Positions 6,335 through 8,009 of a stretch of 8,009 nucleotides of DNA are shown here, in pieces (position 1 is the first letter of the stretch; every line of letters begins with the position of its first letter). Below the pieces are notes generated by a model. It was not told the origin of the DNA, ran no database searches, and saw nothing but the letters and a program-made list of their open reading frames with translations. This DNA comes from Treponema sp. Lineage in GTDB: Bacteria > Spirochaetota > Spirochaetia > Treponematales > Treponemataceae. The stretch lies in contig JAEEKM010000065.1 of NCBI GenBank assembly GCA_016282455.1, forward strand, positions 1 to 8,009, written 5' to 3'. The translations under genes were made by a program, and so were the position numbers.

Positions 6335-7808
6335 ACAAAACATTAATAGACTGGTGGGCTACGGCCTTACAACTGGACTCATCAAAGAGGAAGACACAAT
6401 TTACACCCAGAACCGCCTGCTGGAACTGTTTCAGGTGGACGGTTTTGAAAACGACCAGGAAGCAGCCTGTATTCCACATACAGAGGTTTCGGAACTGGAA
6501 GGAATCCTTAAGGAACTTCTGGATTATTCCATGGTTACTTACCGCGATTTGTTTGATACAAAAATCATGTCCTGTCTGGTGGGGCGCCCTTCTGAAATTA
6601 TAAGTAAGTTTTATGAACTGCACGCAAAGTCTCCAAAGGAAGCCACTGACTGGTACTATAAGTTCAGCCAGGATACTGACTATATTCGCCGCTACCGCAT
6701 CTGTAAGGATTTAAAGTGGAAGAGTAAGACTGAATACGGTGACATTGATATTACCATAAATCTTTCTAAGCCGGAAAAAGATCCCAAGGAAATTGCGGCA
6801 GCACTTAAGGCAAAAAAAGGCGGTTACCCTGCATGCCTTTTGTGCAAGGAAAATGAAGGTTACGCCGGCCGTGTAAATCATCCTGCAAGACAGAACCACA
6901 GAATCATTCCCCTTACACTTGGTGGAAAAAAATGGGGCCTGCAGTATTCTCCCTACGTTTACTACAACGAACACTGCATTGTTTTCAGCTACGAGCACAC
7001 TCCCATGAAGATTAGCGGAGAGACTTTCCTTACGCTGATTGACTTCCTTAAACTTTTCCCCCATTACACGATTGGAAGTAATGCTGACCTCCCGATTGTA
7101 GGCGGTTCCATTCTTACCCACAATCACTACCAGGGCGGTAACTATGAGTTTGCCATGGCCCGTGCCCCTGTGGAAGAAAAATTTACTGTTCCCGGTTTTG
7201 AGGAAGTTGAGGCTGGACTTGTTAAGTGGCCTATGAGCGTGATTCGCCTTGATTCTAGTAATCCTGAAAAACTTATTGCCCTTGCAGAAAAAATTCTTAC
7301 TGCCTGGAGAACTTACAGCGACAAAGAAGCCTTTATTTTTGCAGAGACAGACGGAACTCCCCACAATACAATTACGCCGATTGCCCGTATGCGCGGAGAA
7401 AAGTTTGAACTGGACCTTGTTCTGCGCAACAATATTACAACGGAAGAAAATCCGCTTGGAGTTTTCCATCCCCATGCTGAACTGCACCACATTAAAAAAG
7501 AGAACATAGGTCTTATTGAAGTAATGGGGCTTGCAGTGCTTCCTGCCCGTCTTAAAAAAGAACTTTCTGATTTAGCAGATGCAATTCTTACAAAAAAAGA
7601 CTTGCGTTCAGATGAAGTTCTTTGTAAGCATGCTGACTGGGTTGAACACTTTCTTCCCAAGTACGCTTCCGTTACAAAGGATAATATTGAAAAGATTCTG
7701 CAGGACGAAGTTGCCCTTGTCTTTAGTAAAGTGCTCGAAGATGCCGGCGTTTACAAGCGCACCCCAGAGGGAAAGGCTGCCTTCCTGCGTTTTATAAATA
7801 GTCTCTAA
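6324..7808 (+). CDS. galT: UDP-glucose--hexose-1-phosphate uridylyltransferase, class II (GalT)
   Basis: A 494-residue cytoplasmic enzyme of the Leloir pathway. It transfers UMP from UDP-glucose to galactose 1-phosphate, giving UDP-galactose and glucose 1-phosphate. Length and sequence fit the class II form common in Firmicutes rather than the shorter (about 350 residue) E. coli form. Landmarks include the N-terminus LVGYGLTTGLIKEEDTIYTQ, CLLCKENEGYAGR from Cys171 (with Cys174), NHPARQNHRIIPL at about 188-200, and the active-site THNHYQGG at 265-272, with His266-Asn-His268 in place of the HPH of class I; one of these histidines should carry the UMP. ATG 6324 is supported by alignment of the first residues with the family, although no Shine-Dalgarno precedes it. 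It lies 31 bp after creD with its own promoter and palindrome. No galK, galE or galM is in the window. Confidence 0.96.
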   Translation: MTITQNINRLVGYGLTTGLIKEEDTIYTQNRLLELFQVDGFENDQEAACIPHTEVSELEGILKELLDYSMVTYRDLFDTKIMSCLVGRPSEIISKFYELHAKSPKEATDWYYKFSQDTDYIRRYRICKDLKWKSKTEYGDIDITINLSKPEKDPKEIAAALKAKKGGYPACLLCKENEGYAGRVNHPARQNHRIIPLTLGGKKWGLQYSPYVYYNEHCIVFSYEHTPMKISGETFLTLIDFLKLFPHYTIGSNADLPIVGGSILTHNHYQGGNYEFAMARAPVEEKFTVPGFEEVEAGLVKWPMSVIRLDSSNPEKLIALAEKILTAWRTYSDKEAFIFAETDGTPHNTITPIARMRGEKFELDLVLRNNITTEENPLGVFHPHAELHHIKKENIGLIEVMGLAVLPARLKKELSDLADAILTKKDLRSDEVLCKHADWVEHFLPKYASVTKDNIEKILQDEVALVFSKVLEDAGVYKRTPEGKAAFLRFINSL

Positions 7809-7841
7809 GTTTTTTTGATAAAATTCGATTTTTTTAACGGT

Positions 7842-7902
7842 TCTCCTGCCGCTTCCGGGCTTAAAACTGATTATTCAGACTTAAATCCGGAAGTGAAGGG
7901 GG
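7842..7902 (+). repeat. Long imperfect inverted repeat downstream of galT
   Basis: The core arms are CTTCCGG (7852-7858) and CCGGAAG (7887-7893). Pairing extends outward through C7850-G7895 and then, after a small internal loop, TCTCCT (7842-7847) with AGGGGG (7897-7902), partly by G-U pairs. Inward it continues through TTAA/TTAA to CTGA-TTAT-TCAG at the tip. No T-tract follows on either strand, so it is not a classical terminator. It may be a structured galT 3' end, a protein site or an uncharacterised RNA element. The rest of the 7809-7961 spacer holds only T-runs and AT-rich sequence that I cannot assign. Confidence 0.5.
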
Positions 7903-7961
7903 CCTAAAACTCTGTCTTAGTCAAAACTCAGAGAAATTCCTAAAATTTTAAAAAATTTTTC

Positions 7962-7989
7962 TTGACAGGCTAGCAAAGTGGTGTATACT
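7962..7989 (+). promoter_or_regulatory. Strong sigma-70-type promoter for a gene beyond the right edge
   Basis: A perfect -35 TTGACA (7962-7967) and the -10 TATACT (7984-7989, 5 of 6) are separated by 16 bp. The 19 bases just upstream (7942-7960) are pure A/T, arranged in A- and T-runs like an UP element. Transcription should begin near 7996. No start codon follows in the remaining bases, so the gene or RNA it drives is outside the window. Confidence 0.8.
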
Positions 7990-8009
7990 GAATATAGGTT
8001 GAACGTTTA

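Noticed and set aside
6711..7490. 259-codon open frame on the - strand inside galT
   Set aside because: It lies wholly opposite a confidently assigned enzyme gene, has no family resemblance or ribosome site, and is a by-product of galT codon use.
7758..7816. Possible galT terminator: hairpin near 7758-7789 and T7 at 7810-7816
   Set aside because: The hairpin is inside the coding region with a bulge and a large internal loop, and the T-run is about 20 bases away, so the two do not form an intrinsic terminator.
7910..7933. CTCTG/CAGAG inverted repeat as an operator
   Set aside because: It has only 5-bp arms with a 14-base spacer in AT-rich sequence, within chance expectation.

Overview
The window (about 8 kb, moderate to low G+C, AT-rich intergenic spacers) looks like a chromosomal stretch from a spirochaete, most likely a host-associated or ruminal Treponema. 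That assignment rests on gene content and on the style of the proteins (a two-permease Mgl-type ABC system followed by a small membrane-anchored protein, a DUF2156/CxxCxxCC gene pair, CreD and a class II GalT). It is an inference from memory of such genomes, not a search result. There is no sign of a mobile element, CRISPR array, tRNA or rRNA.

Region 1 (1-3301, + strand) is the distal part of a sugar-type ABC importer operon. It holds the C-terminal half of an MglA/RbsA-like tandem ATPase (5' end outside the window), two different RbsC/MglC-type permeases, and a 148-residue single-pass membrane protein of unknown function. The four genes are packed with ATGA, ATGA and TAATG stop/start overlaps, each start preceded by a good Shine-Dalgarno sequence, so they are translationally coupled. 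A strong hairpin plus T-tract terminator (3334-3383) closes the operon. The substrate-binding lipoprotein is not in the window and presumably lies upstream.

Region 2 (3416-4845, - strand) is a two-gene unit: a DUF2156 (LPG-synthase C-terminal/GNAT-like) protein followed 14 bp later by a CxxCxxCC metal-binding (YkgJ-type) protein. It converges on the ABC operon across the terminator and an odd C8/(CA)5 tract.

Region 3 (4961-7808, + strand) is divergent from region 2. It holds creD, a six-helix inner-membrane protein, then galT, a class II galactose-1-phosphate uridylyltransferase. The 31-bp creD-galT gap holds the most striking non-coding signal in the window. A near-consensus sigma-70 promoter (TTGAAA-17 bp-TATAGT) places the transcription start on the galT ATG itself. 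A perfect 8-3-8 palindrome is centred on that ATG. Together with the lack of a Shine-Dalgarno sequence, this suggests a leaderless, operator-controlled galT.

Region 4 (7809-8009) is non-coding. It has a long imperfect inverted repeat and, at the right edge, a strong promoter (TTGACA-16 bp-TATACT) for a gene outside the window.

Taken together, galT and the Mgl-like importer suggest a galactose or galactoside uptake and use neighbourhood. The two are separated by unrelated genes and terminators, so the link is suggestive only.
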